From the NCBI RefSeq assembly GCF_037392515.1, contig NW_027133896.1, positions 469,148-533,147 on the forward strand: a DNA stretch of 64,000 bases. Direction: 5' to 3'. The translations under genes were made by a program, and so were the position numbers. This document shows positions 32,958-46,229 of this stretch, one piece after another. The stretch's first letter is position 1, and every line of letters begins with the position of its first letter. The notes under the pieces are model-generated. The model searched no databases and was not told the origin of the DNA. It saw only the letters and a program-made list of their open reading frames with translations. This DNA is from Haliotis asinina (Eukaryota > Mollusca > Gastropoda > Lepetellida > Haliotidae).

Positions 32958-34990
32958 TAGGCAACGAGAATATTAACACCCACTGGCAGAAATGTAGTAT
33001 TAAAATCTTTGCTTCTACCTATGCTTAATCATTTTAGTAGCAGTATACCTACTCCACCAAAGCATATAATAGAACATTTTCAGAAAAAAATGTGTTCAGT
33101 TTATCGGGAAGTTTAAACCAGACAGGGGAGATACGGTCACTACTGCCAGGAAATTAGTGCACCTGTTGTGGAACATTGCAGCTCAGAAATTAGGAGGGGT
33201 TAATACTAGAAAATTTACCAGTTAATCTAAGTGGTCAAATATATAATTTTTTTCAATCTGCAGTGAATGTAAATGTCTGGACTTTGGCGTGTATTTATGA
33301 AAATATTGCTCCAAACATGCATACCAGTTTTTGGATGTAGATATTGCTATAATGGAGGACACACTGACCTGTTTTGACTCTACAGAAACAACTACTGAAG
33401 AAGCGAGTTGCAAGCAATAGTCCATTGTCACCTGACGTTTCCCCCGGGGTTTTGCGAAATGGCAACAATGGCAACGGCGGTTCGGTGGAAAGAGGATAGA
33501 CTTGACATGGTCAGACACCGAAAGGTCTATTTCCTGCTACCAATGTCACGATTGCCTGTGGAATGTGGGTAGTCCATTTTACTGAAGGCGGGAGCACCGT
33601 CAGGCAGCTTCCACGTCAATAGCACAGTTGATAGGTGACTGTTTCCGTAGACTTCAATTCTGAGCGTTTCCTTATCCGTATACTTATCAGAATGTTATAT
33701 AACTGTCATGTGATGTTAATGTAGTTGACGAGTGAATACTCCTATAATTAACATACTAGTATTTGCTGGATTACGTAATACATCACCCAAAGAGGGTCAC
33801 ATTCAAGTTTTGACTGTAGACTGAACGGTTGAAGGGCGTGTGCTCTTGTGGACCCAACTTAAGTTACGGCCGTCTGAAGCTTGCAAAGCCAATCGCTTAT
33901 CCATTTGCAATGTCTAAAATTCAAATAACGCATCATGTATGAAATAAGGAGCAAAGAATTGAATCTCTGAGTGGTTCTGTATATATTTTTCACTTTACAC
34001 AGCAGCAGCAAGAGCACGTGCGTCTGTTGACATGCTGTCAAATTGTGACCTACATTTCAATGAGGGTCCCAATGTGTGGTCAAAACCAATTATTGTCATC
34101 ACAATGCGAATACCGTTACCAAAGCTGGCATTTTAACATTTGGTAATTGATACTTGTCACCAGCCATGTTAATAATTGATCATGTTCACAGTGTACATGC
34201 TTACCAATTTCCACAATTTGTGACCAAATTACAATACTGTGTTGGAGTACGTATTGAGATCTTTTGTGAAATATCCCATGTTATTTACACCATAAACAAA
34301 GCATCTGCAAATATATCACAAATGTATTGTTTAGCATTGTGTTTGTTTAGAGGAAACACGTAATGTACATAAAATAGATAGTCTTTTCATACTGAATAAC
34401 ACGTTTAAATATTATCACTGTATTGACACTTTTTTCAATGATACGCCACTGGCCCAAATACATTTACAGATATATATTTTGCTTGGAACTGTATGTGCCC
34501 TACATAAAAAAACTACCACATATTGATGAAAGAATGTTATAGAATATATTTTCCAGACTTGGACTGAGAGTACAATTATATTGTTCTTGACACACTTAAA
34601 AATTATGAATGTTATAATAGTGAATCATGTCACAGTCAATCTTGCACATCAATTCTTTGTGTTTAAGCTGACCAAGTTCCTCTCAAGATATCAGCCTTGG
34701 GAACATATTACTCAAAGGAGCTCAGGAAAGAGGTGGCATTAAGGAAAACTGGGGCAGGGAGAGATGAGGTGTACTAATCATCTTGGGAGTGGTTCCCTCT
34801 GCTGGACCCATTCCTGCGAAGTCAGGTCACCCAAAAACCCAGTATCAGTAACATGGTAAACAATCCATTTATTACTGTCTTTATCTTGTTAATGTTTTAA
34901 ATCTGTTAAATAGTGAAATTTACTTCACATAATACTTATATCATCCGTTAAAATTTTTTTTTGAAAAATAGGATCTTCTCCTACATGTTT
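32958..34990. other. No gene recognised
   Basis: A/T-rich. The longest frame (98 codons, minus, 33,222-33,518) has no motif or partner exon. Nothing else is assignable. Confidence 0.4.
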
Positions 34991-34994
34991 CAAT

Positions 34995-35060
34995 GTGTAT
35001 CTTCAGGGAGAAGTGAATAAGTGATTACAGAGAACTGTTATCACTTCTCCCTGGAGACAC
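34995..35060. repeat. Imperfect inverted repeat, arms about 24 bp
   Basis: GTGTATCTTCAGGGAGAAGT (34,995 on) mirrors ACTTCTCCCTGGAGACAC (35,043-35,060), separated by about 17 bp. The two mismatches are clustered. Confidence 0.75.
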
Positions 35061-35690
35061 AGACACTGTATTTTAAACAGTGCCACTTGAGTACTCTGGG
35101 TGGTGCAACATGTTTTCTACCTCTGGTTGCACTTTGTACAAGTAGGTAAAAAACCTTTACATTCAGTCCCAAAGCAAACACCATATACTGACCTCTATAT
35201 TTGGCATGGTTTCGCCTTGCACAGTAAGATGACTTCATCATTAAAGGACAAGTGTATTGACTAGAGCACATGGTCCCATTGCCAATCAACTTACATCCCA
35301 CTAACACCTCATTGCCAGGGGCAACCATTCAAGAGAGTGTCCTGATATCAGATACAAGGACACTTTTGAAAATCTTCAGTAAGCTATATCTTGACCTCAT
35401 CTAGATGTTGAAACAACTGTTTTATTTTCACATTGCCAAATATACCTGTACAAACTGAATTGAAAACATCTTGAATCAGTCAACGACCATGACTTTCTAA
35501 CAAAAAGTCAAGACGATTTATTTGTTTATTCAGTGCTATTTAGAATACGATTTGAAGGGATGTCCCGTTTGGTTTTTCACATTTGATAACAACATTTTTG
35601 GAATCTGTCTTCTGGTTGGCATTGTCATTGTCGACAGGGACATCAGCTTGTTTTCCTTCTGGCTTCTTAGGTGGAGGTGGTTGGAATTTG

Positions 35691-37373
35691 TCAGATGTTG
35701 ATTTCCTCAGAGGCGCGCTTGTACACCCTCACAACATTGCTTCTGTGGCCTGTTCTCGCCATGATGAGCTGTTCGTCTACCTTGGCGTTGAAAAGGGTTG
35801 TCGCTAAAGTGACCTGACGAAAGAAATTACCATTACTTTACAAAACATAAATGTTTTACTGGCACACCAAAAACACTTTCAGTTTGCGGAGTTAGCTGAA
35901 TGGTTTCATGTTTGTATACTACACAGAAAAAACGATTAATGACCGTCCCAGTTTTCAATATCAAAAACTGAAAATGCATCTTATGATCTACTTAACACTT
36001 CAGACTGGACTTGGGGACGTTTCTTAACTTTTTTATCGGGTACAAGAGTTTCATGAACTAAATCGTCATGAAATCTAATGAATTATACCTTTCCCGAATG
36101 GCCAGTAAATATTCCATGTAGACCTGCCTCCTCGCACATGGTCTTGAACATTTTCCGCAATGTGAGTATCCCAAATTTCTGTTGTGAATAACGCAGTTTT
36201 CCGTCCTTAGCTGCCACAGGTCGCCTGTAGAACGGACCGTCGGCCGGTATTGCTGCCAAATAGGTCTTGAGCAGTCCCACAAAACATCCTGGGTTGTCAG
36301 GTTGGGCGGATTGCTTCATATCCCTGAAACAAACACTTGATATATTCACTCCTGGCGACTAAAATCGTATAAACATATTTAAATTCAAACTTCGGATGTG
36401 ATTTATACATTTACTGTCGAAACGAAAATGTTTTCACCTCTTAAATATTTTTTAATGAGTTTTCCACGCAAACTACCTTTTCTCGTCTTACCTTTTGGTC
36501 TAAATGTGCCCAGTTCTAGGGTTTATACGTCGGAACACTTTTGAAGGTTAGAAATAATAACTAAGAGACACTTAAGACAGAACATGTGTTCCTGTCTCAG
36601 TATACATGTAAGATAAATGCTCACTTGAACCGAGTCTTTCCGCATTGCTTCACCCCGCCCTGATTATGTTTTCGTGACGCCCAATGAATCGCACGTATTT
36701 TCAAACGGAATACCGGCTAAACTCAAATCGACTCACTTCCAGATTGGCATGTTCATCGGCCGCCCATAATTCAAAAACTTTGCAGTTGTGGAAAGTGTCT
36801 GGAGAAAATGTGCCCTTGGCCCACATCTCTTCCTTTAAAGGCGTGACAGGCTCTGCTTTGCGTGAAGACAATCCAATACCCGTTTAGTTGATTAGTTTCA
36901 TCACACCATCAAGAGTGGCACGAAAGTTACAGAATTCGTGGTTTTTCACATCCACGAAGTTTAGATCTGGTCTCTTGCACACGTCACGCAAGTAGCGCCA
37001 TGTACCGATACAAACATGTTTGACCGACAGTGCGGGATACACGGTTCCATTTTTTCGTTTACTTTCACAAATTTCTGCGGGAATTTCTGCAGAGCAAAGA
37101 GGTACAAAATACATACTGCCCACTTGCAGCTGTCCCCTGCTGAGCTATTCGTGTGTTTCTTTTTTTTTTGGACCACGAGTCGTATATGTTGACACACCAT
37201 TTAGTATTCCGCTGTGTATTTTGAGGAATCCGATTTTGATGCAAAGCTTCGATAAATTCACCGGTCACAGGTGCACCAAAGCGTCGTTGCTCTTGACAAT
37301 ATGTAAGTTTAAACTCTTCTCTATCCTCAAAGTCAATTTGAGACAACTCGTCTCCTTCCGTATCCAGCTCCAT
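35691..37373 (-). pseudogene. Crypton-derived tyrosine-recombinase-fold protein (DUF3504/ZMYM-QRICH1-KCTD1 type), broken
   Basis: Three exon-like blocks on the minus strand. First, 37,373 to about 36,625: FIEALHQNRIPQNTQRNTKW and VNIYDSWSKKK (core-binding part), KRKNGTVYPALS, GTWRYLRDVC and FRATLDGVMK. After an in-frame TAA at 36,884-36,886 come KAEPVTPLKEEMWAKG and FELWAADEHANLE in the same frame, then KYVRFIGRHE. Second, 36,323-36,089, bounded by TTTCAG and GGTATAA: FVGLLKTYLAAIPADGPFYR, then LRKMFKTMCEEAGLHG and TGHSGK (HxxR box with Lys for Arg). Third, 35,813-35,691 after CGTCAG: VTLATTLFNAKVDEQL, RTGHRSNVVRVYKR with the nucleophile-position Tyr. These are the successive blocks of domesticated Crypton recombinases, which are DNA-binding or regulatory proteins. 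At least two stops and two or three frameshifts in the first block argue that it is dead or badly assembled. Confidence 0.75.
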
Positions 37374-37400
37374 GGCTCAATAAAAGTATAACACGTGTTT

Positions 37401-39596
37401 TGCATTTATACCTGAATATTGCACGTGCAGGGACGCACACATCGTAGTACAACAGATTTCATTCACTAAAGCTGGAGGGGCCCAAATAAGGTTTTGGAAA
37501 TTCACAACGGTTTAAGAATTAATAAAGATATATATTGTTTTCACTCGGTATTACTGAGATGTATGTCACTTATTACCACAGCTTCGCCTCGGATGGGCCC
37601 CACGGACAAAGCCGTCCTGATAACTGCCGATACAACTCGGAAACTATGGTAATGTGATGAAGTAAACTGCCAATTCATCCCTGATGTCCCCTGCAGACTG
37701 GGTGCTTCTGTTCGCATCCTGCTGACCAAAAGGTGTATGTACATTTGGCTTCATGTCAGTGGCAGAACTATATTAGTACTCTATATAATTATAACATACT
37801 TGCATTCTTACAAAAAATGAGGCAAGGTCACTACTCTTTGTGTGTTAGCATGGATTATAAAGGTGCTGCAATACTCATATAAGTAATTTATTTTTTAATC
37901 AGTTCGTCTTCGTGAATAGTTTGTCTTACAGTGGAGTTCTTCATACCTCAGGCTAAGATTGTAACTAGAACATCTGTGAAATTGGATGGTGATAACTTAT
38001 ACCTTTTTCAATAGAATGTCTGTGAGATGAGGTTTATTACTTTTGACTGTTGTCTTTCTTTAAGCTATTACTGGTACATGATGAAACTAATATTCTGTAT
38101 CAATATTTTCCTAATATCTGAATGCTAATGTATCATATCATACTGTTTTTTTAATCTACATATATGATTCGTCATTGATCATGAGTAACGCCAAGAAATC
38201 GTATCTTGGTTTTCTCTGCCATCCATCTCTTGTGATTGTGACAATCGGCATGTGTAAAGATGGTGTAAAAACACTTTAAAACACTGTAATTATCAACTTA
38301 AGTTAAATTCTATGGTTTCTGAACAATCATGTATCTTACAATAAAATAGAACTTTAACAAATATCTATAAATTGACTTAAGATGTGCTAAAATGTGGGTA
38401 TGTCGTAAATAGTTGAATCTATGCGTTTGAAAACAAAACAAAATAATTTAATGTATCTTCTTAACTTTAATTCTATTTATAAATTGATGTAATGAACTGA
38501 GATTCTATGCATCATCAAAAATCATGCTTCATTAGTGTTCAGTGGAAAATACACAACTCTCAAAACTGTATTACCATTAGACTTGCAGTGCACTGACGTC
38601 ATCAAGTTCATTGACAGGGCACTGTAGAAAATCTAGTCAAAACGATGTCGCCCAGGAGCTGACACACGAGCTCATACAAACGATATCTCATGTGGAACAC
38701 AGTTTTTGATCATAGAGTGGGTTATTGTACGTTTGTCGCAGCTGCAGCCGCAATTTTATGAGGCTTTCCAGTTCGCAATAAGACGCCTCCGTGCACGCTG
38801 GGTTCTTCCGTGCTGCTTCTGAAATGGAAATTGGACGTAAAAGTACTTAAAGCTGCTGTATCAATAATTCTCTAATTTCATTAAACATTTTAATGTATGT
38901 TATTGTGTATTGTCATATATGACAAGTTTGACAATTCTAGATTGCCTTACCTCTGAGGCTCCTTTCAGTTTTGATTAATATTTAAATCTCAAAAATGAAA
39001 ATGAATGAATTTCACTCTATCAAGTTTGTATGCTTCAAACACTTTCTTTTCAAAATATATAAAATTTTAACAATCCCAGTATGCAATTGTTGCAGAATGT
39101 GTTGCTGGTCGAAAAGCATATGTAATTCTGATTAAAGAAACAGTAACAAGTATAATACTGACACGTAATGCAGCAGTAAATCGTGGGGATGGCCACGTTT
39201 ATCTCCGTGCCACTTACGTATCAAATTACAACCATTTCCTAATAACCTATTTATCCTTTAATAACATGTTTACATATATTTTAAAACTGTGAAAAGATGG
39301 TAAACTATGCCTTTCTTTGAATGATCCTGGTATATCACGTGGAAAAGAGACTTGAAATCTGTAAATCCTCAAGAGTGAACACTGGTGTAAGATACCGCTC
39401 TAAGAAGAAATTCTTCAGTTGACAGTCTGCAGCAAATGTCTGTTTCAAATGTTTCCATTGTGTCTAGTTTCCATTAAATTATAATTAGACCATAAACATG
39501 CAATTGTATCATTCGCAAAAACACTTGTGCACTGATTGTGTGAAACTGGACAAGGATTGTTAGTTATATTTGTAAGTTAATTTTCAAGTTTCACAA
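37401..39596. other. No gene recognised; possible lone exon at 38,694-38,822 (minus)
   Basis: On the minus strand TTTCAG at about 38,823-38,828 precedes 43 open codons (ARKNPACTEASYCELESL, KLRLQLRQTYNNP) ending in TGA. The protein-like composition and acceptor make an exon possible, but I recognise no family and no partner exon. The remainder is A/T-rich with nothing assignable. Confidence 0.3.
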
Positions 39597-39960
39597 CTAA
39601 AAGTAGCTCCGGGTGAGTGCTGGGAATCTGCTCGTACCAGCTGGTGGCTGAGAGACAGTGGCTCCCCGGCGGTGGCCCAGTGCTGTGCCAATGCCATGAG
39701 CCCCGTTGCCGGCACAAGCGTAACTCGCGACAGTAATACCAGCACTGGGCCAATGATGACATGCTACCTGGGATCGCTCTCCCGAAAGGACGCCATTGTT
39801 GCCGAAGAACAGTGGTTGCTTTGCAACCACACACGCGTGGCTGTGTCGCAACATGTGAACGGCTACATCATTCCTATAATTTGTGGCATGCAACGTGACA
39901 ACGCTGCCATGCTGTTCTGAAAAGGACGGGGTGTGGGGGGTTGGGGATGTGGTAGTCACC
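39597..39960. other. GC-rich island, function unknown
   Basis: About 360 bp of clearly higher G+C and CpG content than the surrounding 4 kb, open in two minus-strand frames (85 and 120 codons) and one plus-strand frame (82 codons). None of the translations carries a motif I recognise. The multiple open frames follow from low stop-codon density at high G+C. It may be a CpG island, an exon or a foreign fragment. Confidence 0.4.
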
Positions 39961-41249
39961 GAACAAGCTCTAATACAGATGATGGATCACGGTGATGTCA
40001 AAGTATGATACTACCTGAATGCATGATACTTTGTAGTGTAACCACTAGCAACAAACTTTGTTCTCTATGGGCGTGTTTGTGACATAAAGTAGCATATGTG
40101 AGGTTCTATTTTTGTTTGGTATACTTGTCCATGTGAAAGATGGCACTTTTGTTTCAGATTTTGCAATACGCTATTTCCATAAGTGTTTTTATGTGTGTTT
40201 TTTTTTTTCACTAATTTTGTTTAGTAAACTTACAAAGCGAGGAGGAACTTCTATTAAACGACTGGATCTTTCCCCTTAATGTCATTGATGATATGTAAGT
40301 GAACTACAATGCTGTATCAATTATCTTTATGTACACAAATGTCGCAATTACATTTTTCTGCATTTTCAGAGCTGCCAGGGGACCTCCTGCATATGGGGAA
40401 AAGGATGTTTTCTTTATTATTCTGATGAATGAAATGAAAGGGAACTGTAGAAGAACTTAATCAGAAGTACAAATCAACAGAATTTGATGGCAGCTACGTT
40501 CCAGAGGAAGTTAACAACATCTCTAAAGATGACGGGAATTGACAGTTATCTTGAGGGGCGACATGAAGGACCTGTGGATCCATTATGCAAGACTGCTGAT
40601 GTTATTGGATGTGTTGTCATGATTGTGTTTCCATAGTGATGGCAACCCAGCTCAAGGGCGATTTGGCAACATCATTGATCTGTGTGGTGTAACACTAACT
40701 TGTAGGTGTACAAGTTAGGAAATACTGGGCCACTGTTGACCTGAGTTATTAGATAGTGGAAGGAGAGTTTCTTAAAAGGGTTTGAATGAATACTTATACC
40801 TAGTTATTTGTTTTCAGATTTTCTAGATGAGAATATTAATTTAGGTGATGGATGTGGTGTGTCTGTTTACTGCCTGGACCACGGAGTAATATAGCCGGGT
40901 ATGTGCGAGAAGGAGCATATCCTCATTAATGTGACACATTTGTTTTGTGCATGAAAGATTGTGTCCATGGTGTTTATGTTGTGGATTATTTCAGTGCAAG
41001 TTCTTGAGTGCTTGTTCTGTATTTCAATGAGCACAGGAAGACATGATAGAATGATACATTGTTGATATTTGAGTTTTTCTGTTTGTTATAATGTTGATAA
41101 CATTGCTATTAATTCTGCTGAATCAGTGTGGGTGAACTTGATGTAATAAATTTTGGTTCTGTTTGTGGTTGTGTGAGATGGGGACCATAGGGGGGAAAAT
41201 GTAACCCCTAAGAATTTTTTTTATCATTCTGGCATGTCATGCCTTTCTG
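39961..41249. other. No gene recognised
   Basis: A T-rich tract lies at 40,195-40,212. A short protein-like stretch near 40,455-40,550 (EELNQKYKSTEFDGSYVPEE) follows a TTTTCAG at about 40,369 and could be exon debris. It is broken by frameshifts or stops and is unassigned. Confidence 0.35.
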
Positions 41250-41755
41250 TCCGTCATTTTGTTTCCAGAGTATAACTCAAAAACTGTACAATACTTTTCA
41301 GTATTGGTAGATACAACAAACAGAACCTAAGGTGGTTTGGTTCCTTTTATTTTTCTCAGTTAACATGGAAATGGTTCGGACTCAAAAGGGGAGGTGTGGG
41401 CTACCGTTTCTAGAACACATCTCAAAAACATTTCAACATCTTTCAACAGAACTTGGCAAATATATGCGACATATCTTGAAGTGATGCCTTCTGCTGTTTA
41501 CAGATTATTGTCATTTTTATTTATCCCGCATTCCCGTGGAAATGAATCAGTCTCAAAAGGGAGATTTAGGCTTTGTTTCAGGAGCACAACTTGAAAACCT
41601 CTAAATATCTTTCGGCAAAACTTGGCAGATACGTGAGGCAGATCTCAAAGTGGTCTCTTTTGCTATATGCAGATTTCTGTCATTTTATTTTTCCCATTTT
41701 CCATGGAAACAGTTCTGACTTAGTCTTTAAAAAAATCACGTTTGACTTTAAGTAA
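41250..41755. repeat. Degenerate tandem repeat, 171-bp unit, about three copies
   Basis: CAAAAGGGGAGGTGTGGGCT at 41,383 recurs as CAAAAGGGAGATTTAGGCTT at 41,554. Within each unit are ACATCTTTCAACAGAACTTG or ATATCTTTCGGCAAAACTTG and TGTCATTTTTATTTATCCC or TGTCATTTTATTTTTCCC. A more diverged first unit ends at 41,382. Confidence 0.8.
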
Positions 41756-42898
41756 CTGTCAGATGATGTGGGAACAATCATGGGGAGAGCCTGTTTCCAT
41801 TTGCAGTGTTTAAAAGTTCCAAGATTTCAAGTCAGACAGTCAGACTTGAAAATATTACCAGTCTGGATACAAACTTGCCTGTCCAGTTTTCAACAATAAA
41901 AAACGAAAACAATCAGGCTTCTGGCTACTGTCTTTACTGCATGTAAGCTACATGACCTGGTTATATAGATCGGAGAAATCTGAGTCATCGTCTGAGTCGG
42001 CAGTGCAAAATTAGACCACCCGAGATGAAAATAGACCATTCTGAATGGTCGGGTAGACGAGAATTTTAAACACAGCCTTTGGAGTTGTATTTTGAATGGG
42101 ACATTTGTCTCAGAGTGTCTGTTAAGAAAGAGAGTATGAAATTTAAAAGTCTCCTATTATGTCTTCTTTTGTAGCTTTTCCTATTATGGCTTCTTTTGTC
42201 GCTTTACTAGAGAGTCATTATGTCAGACCATATAGAAATGTATGAAGATGGCCATTGTGTCGTGTTTGGTGCTTGTGCTTCCCTGACATCTTGTTCTAAA
42301 TGTAAAATGTCCTCTAAATTTTCACCATTTGGTGTAGAGCCACACTGTTTTAGTTTGATGAGCAGGGTAGTTCTGACATTTTGAAGACGTGTCTTAAACA
42401 TTTACATAATCTGGTGATTCACCTAAAGACATTTGTAAGGCTTTCATTAGCCAAACCTATACCAAAGATACCGAATCTACAATGTATTCAGTATAAGCAC
42501 ACCTACATTCCTAATTTATTGATGAAGAACATGATACACATCACACATTAGATGATGCATATGCATATATTATATACACTGGTCCTTTGTTACGACTAAA
42601 ATGGCTAAGGGGAAAATGTGAATAAAAAATGTGAATAAATGCTTCATGTTACTTTTCCTAGCCTGTGGTGTAAGCATCTGCACTGAAATGTCACATCATA
42701 ACAGAATAAAGACATCTATGAAGTATATAAGTTTGTTGTGTTTCTTCTTTATGTTGAAATCAATATTGTTGTGTGATGGTTACTCACTTTATGCAGTTTT
42801 TGTTCCTGAAATGGTTTTAATTACATTTAAGATGCTTTTAAACGGAAAAAAGGTTTTTCCCTTCAAACAAAGTGCCATCATATTGCTGTAAACAAAAA
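41756..42898. other. No gene recognised
   Basis: A 30-bp direct duplication lies at about 42,148-42,206 (CCTATTATG(T/G)CTTCTTTTGT). An 86-codon plus frame at 42,631-42,891 is hydrophobic, Phe/Leu-rich and probably accidental. Confidence 0.4.
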
Positions 42899-44051
42899 GC
42901 TGATATTTTTACCTCAAGTTGCCAGATGGTATAGGCACATGTGCATCACGTGTGAATATTCTAAATGAGATGTAGTGCACCAAGCAACCGATGTGTTTAG
43001 GGCCTATTTTGGCCAATTTTGCAGTCGTGTATTGGATTCTGCATAGTCATTGAAAGGGGTCTTCTTGTACTTATTGCTCTCTCGTTTGTCATACAGCAAA
43101 TAACAAGCTGATATTTGTACTACTTGTTGTCAGATGGTATGGGCACATGTGCATCAAGTGTGAATATTCTAAATGAGATGTAGTGCACCAAGCAACCGAT
43201 GTGTTTAGGGCCTATTTTGGCCAATTTTGCAGTCGTGTATTGGATTCTGCATAGTCATTGAAAGGGGTCTTCTTGTACTTATTGCTCTCTCGTTTGTCAT
43301 ACAGCAAATAACAAGCTGATATTTGTACTACTTGTTGTCAGATGGTATAGGCACATGTGCATCACGTGTGAATCTTCTAAATGAGATGTAGTGCACCAAG
43401 CAACCGATGTGTTTAGGGCCTATTTTGGCCAATGTGGCAGTCGTGTATTGGATTCTGCATGGTCATTGAAAGGGGTCTTCTTGTACTTATTGCTCTCTCG
43501 TTTGTCATACAGCAAATAACAAGCTGATATTTGTACTACTTGTTGTCAGATGGTATAGGGACATGTGCATCAAGTGTGAATGTTCTAAATGAGATGTAGT
43601 GCACCAAGCAACCGATGTGTTTAGGGCCTATTTTGGCCAATTTTGCAGTCGTGAATTGGATTCTGCATAGTCATTGAAAGGGGTCTTCTTGTACTTATTG
43701 CTCTCTCGTTTGTCATACAGCAAATAACAAGCTGATATTTGTACTACTTGTTGTCAGATGGTATGGGCACATGTGCATCAAGTGTGAATGTTCTAAATGA
43801 GATGTAGTGCACCAAGCAACCGATGTGTTTAGGGCCTATTTTGGCCAATTTTGCAGTCGTGTATTGGATTCTGCATGGTCAATGAAAGGGGTCCTCTTGT
43901 ACTTATAGCTCTCTCGTTTGTCATACAGCAAATAACAAGCTGATATTTGTACTACTTGTTGTCAGGTGGTATAGGCACATGTGCATCAAGTGTGAATATT
44001 CTAAATGAAATGTAGCGCACCAAGCAACCGATGTGTTTAGGGCTCGTTTTG
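42899..44051. repeat. Satellite array, 208-bp unit, 5.5 copies
   Basis: GCTGATATTT starts units at 42,899, 43,107, 43,315, 43,523, 43,731 and 43,939, each exactly 208 bp apart, and the sixth unit is cut at about 44,051. Units are more than 95% alike by eye. Variable sites recur in several units (CATCACGTGTG against CATCAAGTGTG; GAATATTC against GAATGTTC), the pattern left by unequal exchange or conversion. The first unit differs most in its opening 25 bp. No open frame spans a unit. Confidence 0.97.
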
Positions 44052-46047
44052 GGATCTTAATCATGCATAGAGTTGTGTAGTAGCAACTTGTGGAATGCCA
44101 CTCAAAGAAATCACTGGCTTAAGTTCATCGGTGTTTTATGACTTCTCACTGAAGATGGGTATTCTTATGCTCATGAATAATATCAAATGAACCATTTCAT
44201 ATTTGACGTCTATGCAGACCATTTGCTTTGAGTGGCAAGCTAAAACATCGGTATTTTACTTTGTTAAGCTGTCAATCACACTAAGTATAGCTACATGTGT
44301 ATCTCATATAATCAATGTGTGAACGTGGTTTCACTTGATTTTAAATTTTGTTACAGGCAATGTCTTCAGAAAATACACAGCTGAAAAAGGATCAAACAGA
44401 AATAAAATCCTATTCTCAGACCCACTCACATTGTCCCCCTAAAAAGTCATTCATGGGTACTAACTGACTGAATTTGATTTTTCAGCAAAATATCTTTCAG
44501 TTTTGAAAAGTATGTTTTGTTAGCGTTGTTTTTCTTTACTTTACATGTGGAGTTGTAAAGCTTATCCAATACAAGAATCTTACCCAAAAATGTTCACATC
44601 TGTCGCTTAAATGTTTCTTGATCATGAATTTTGTGACGATATTTTTGTTATTCCATAAACATTTGCGAATTTTATCCTGCAATTAAATGTCAAATACCGG
44701 TGACTTCTCCACTGTTGACTAATGCGGCTGTACAAACATATGGAGGTAAATATCATGAACATCCTCCTATTAATCAGGATGACAACTGTATGCAGTGTGT
44801 GAAATGAAGCAGAACTGGGATTCTGTTTTGTCAAACCAATTGATTTGTTAAGGTTATACACTACTATCCAATATAGCAAACGTAAGGGAAAACTCCCTAT
44901 GATTACTGAGGTCATACTAAAATTCATGACTGAAGAGGGAATTCCAAATTCAGACACTGTATCGCTGTTCAATTCACGGTTAAAATCCAGGGACGAATTT
45001 ATGACTTTAACTGACAGTAGACGTTATTTTGCTGAAAGATATTTTAAGACATTAAGGATGACATTTTTGATATGATTGAGCACGACAATATGTTGTTTTG
45101 ATGACGTATTGAAACTAACCAACTCTGAGCTTGGTTGTTTTGTTAAAGTGAGAAAATCAGATTCGAGGAAGTGGATCAAACAGTGTCAAAAGATAAGAAG
45201 CACCCCATACACTATAGATTATCTCCCTTAGATTGATGTAAGAAATTGTTTATGCAATTGGCATGGTAGACATTCTACCTATCGTTGATTATTAATTTGT
45301 AGGATCAGATTATTAAGATGACTGGTCCACAGTTGACAGTACCACAGGAAGGAGATCTGTCAAATCCATGCATGAATACCAGACGAATTTTCCCTGTACC
45401 ACAGATTACTGCAAATTTGCAACCGTAGTTCTTGTTATGACTAAGGCATAAACATGTTACATTTGAAACAGGTTGAAACCACAACTACCCACGGGTCCTT
45501 GCAGGAAGGATAGCTACAGATTTAGGTCAAATTGTTTTGTTTTTTTTGTCAGTTCTCCATGACATATGTGACCAAAACCAATTTCGAAAATGTGAAATAT
45601 TTAACGTCCCTACCATGTACAGATCACGTTTGTTTCACAATACCTGAGCGTGCCAAGCGCCACATACATTTTCTAAAATCAGTCCGTCCTTTAATAGTGA
45701 TTCATGAACACTGCTCTGCCATCGTATGGAATGGTTACAATCACTGGATTGTCTGATCGGTACTTGATTCTTCACAAACCACATCGTACAGCTGTAATAC
45801 TGCTGGAAAATTCTTACAACACAATCAGAACTGAACAATTGACCCTGCATTTAACAGAGAATGCTGATGACTATGGAAAGGGGTTGACGCTTCTATTATG
45901 ATGTCATGCAAGGGCAAGGATGAAGGATGTTGATGAAGAACATGGACAGTGTATCACACATGTGAAAATGCATGAAGCAGAATCTGCCTGTTTGATACGA
46001 AAGCCTAAAAGGGCCATTTTCATAGATAACACTTCTTTATTTGAAAG
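44052..46047. other. No gene recognised; inverted SINE-related fragment at 45,650-45,860
   Basis: The 45,650-45,860 piece mirrors 11,290-11,430 (CGTATGGAATGGTTACAATC, then CACTGGATTGTCTGATC). A 76-codon plus frame at 44,845-45,075 (KLPMITEVILKFMTEEGIP) has protein-like composition but is unassigned. Confidence 0.45.
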
Positions 46048-46194
46048 TTGTAATTACAAGTTTTAAAGGTGTAAATGCAAGTTTAAAAGTTGTAATTACA
46101 AGTTTTAAAGGTGTAATCACATGTTTTAAGGGTGTTATTGCAAGTCATAACGTTGCACATATGAGTTTTATAGGTGTAGCTATATGTTTTAAAT
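46048..46194. repeat. Short-unit tandem repeat, about 23 bp, six to seven copies
   Basis: Variants of GTTGTAATTACAAGTTTTAA follow each other, increasingly degenerate toward the right end (TGTAGCTATATGTTTTAAAT). The array ends 36 bp before the exon at 46,230. Confidence 0.85.
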
Positions 46195-46229
46195 GATAGA
46201 ATTACATGCACTGTTATGAGTTTCAAACA

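Noticed and set aside
36684..37391. Plus-strand frames of 67 and 123 codons
   Set aside because: They are antisense to the first block of the Crypton-derived recombinase gene, whose domain order fixes the minus strand.
42899..44051. CRISPR-like regularly spaced repeat
   Set aside because: Units are contiguous 208-bp tandem copies with no unique spacers, in a eukaryotic genome.
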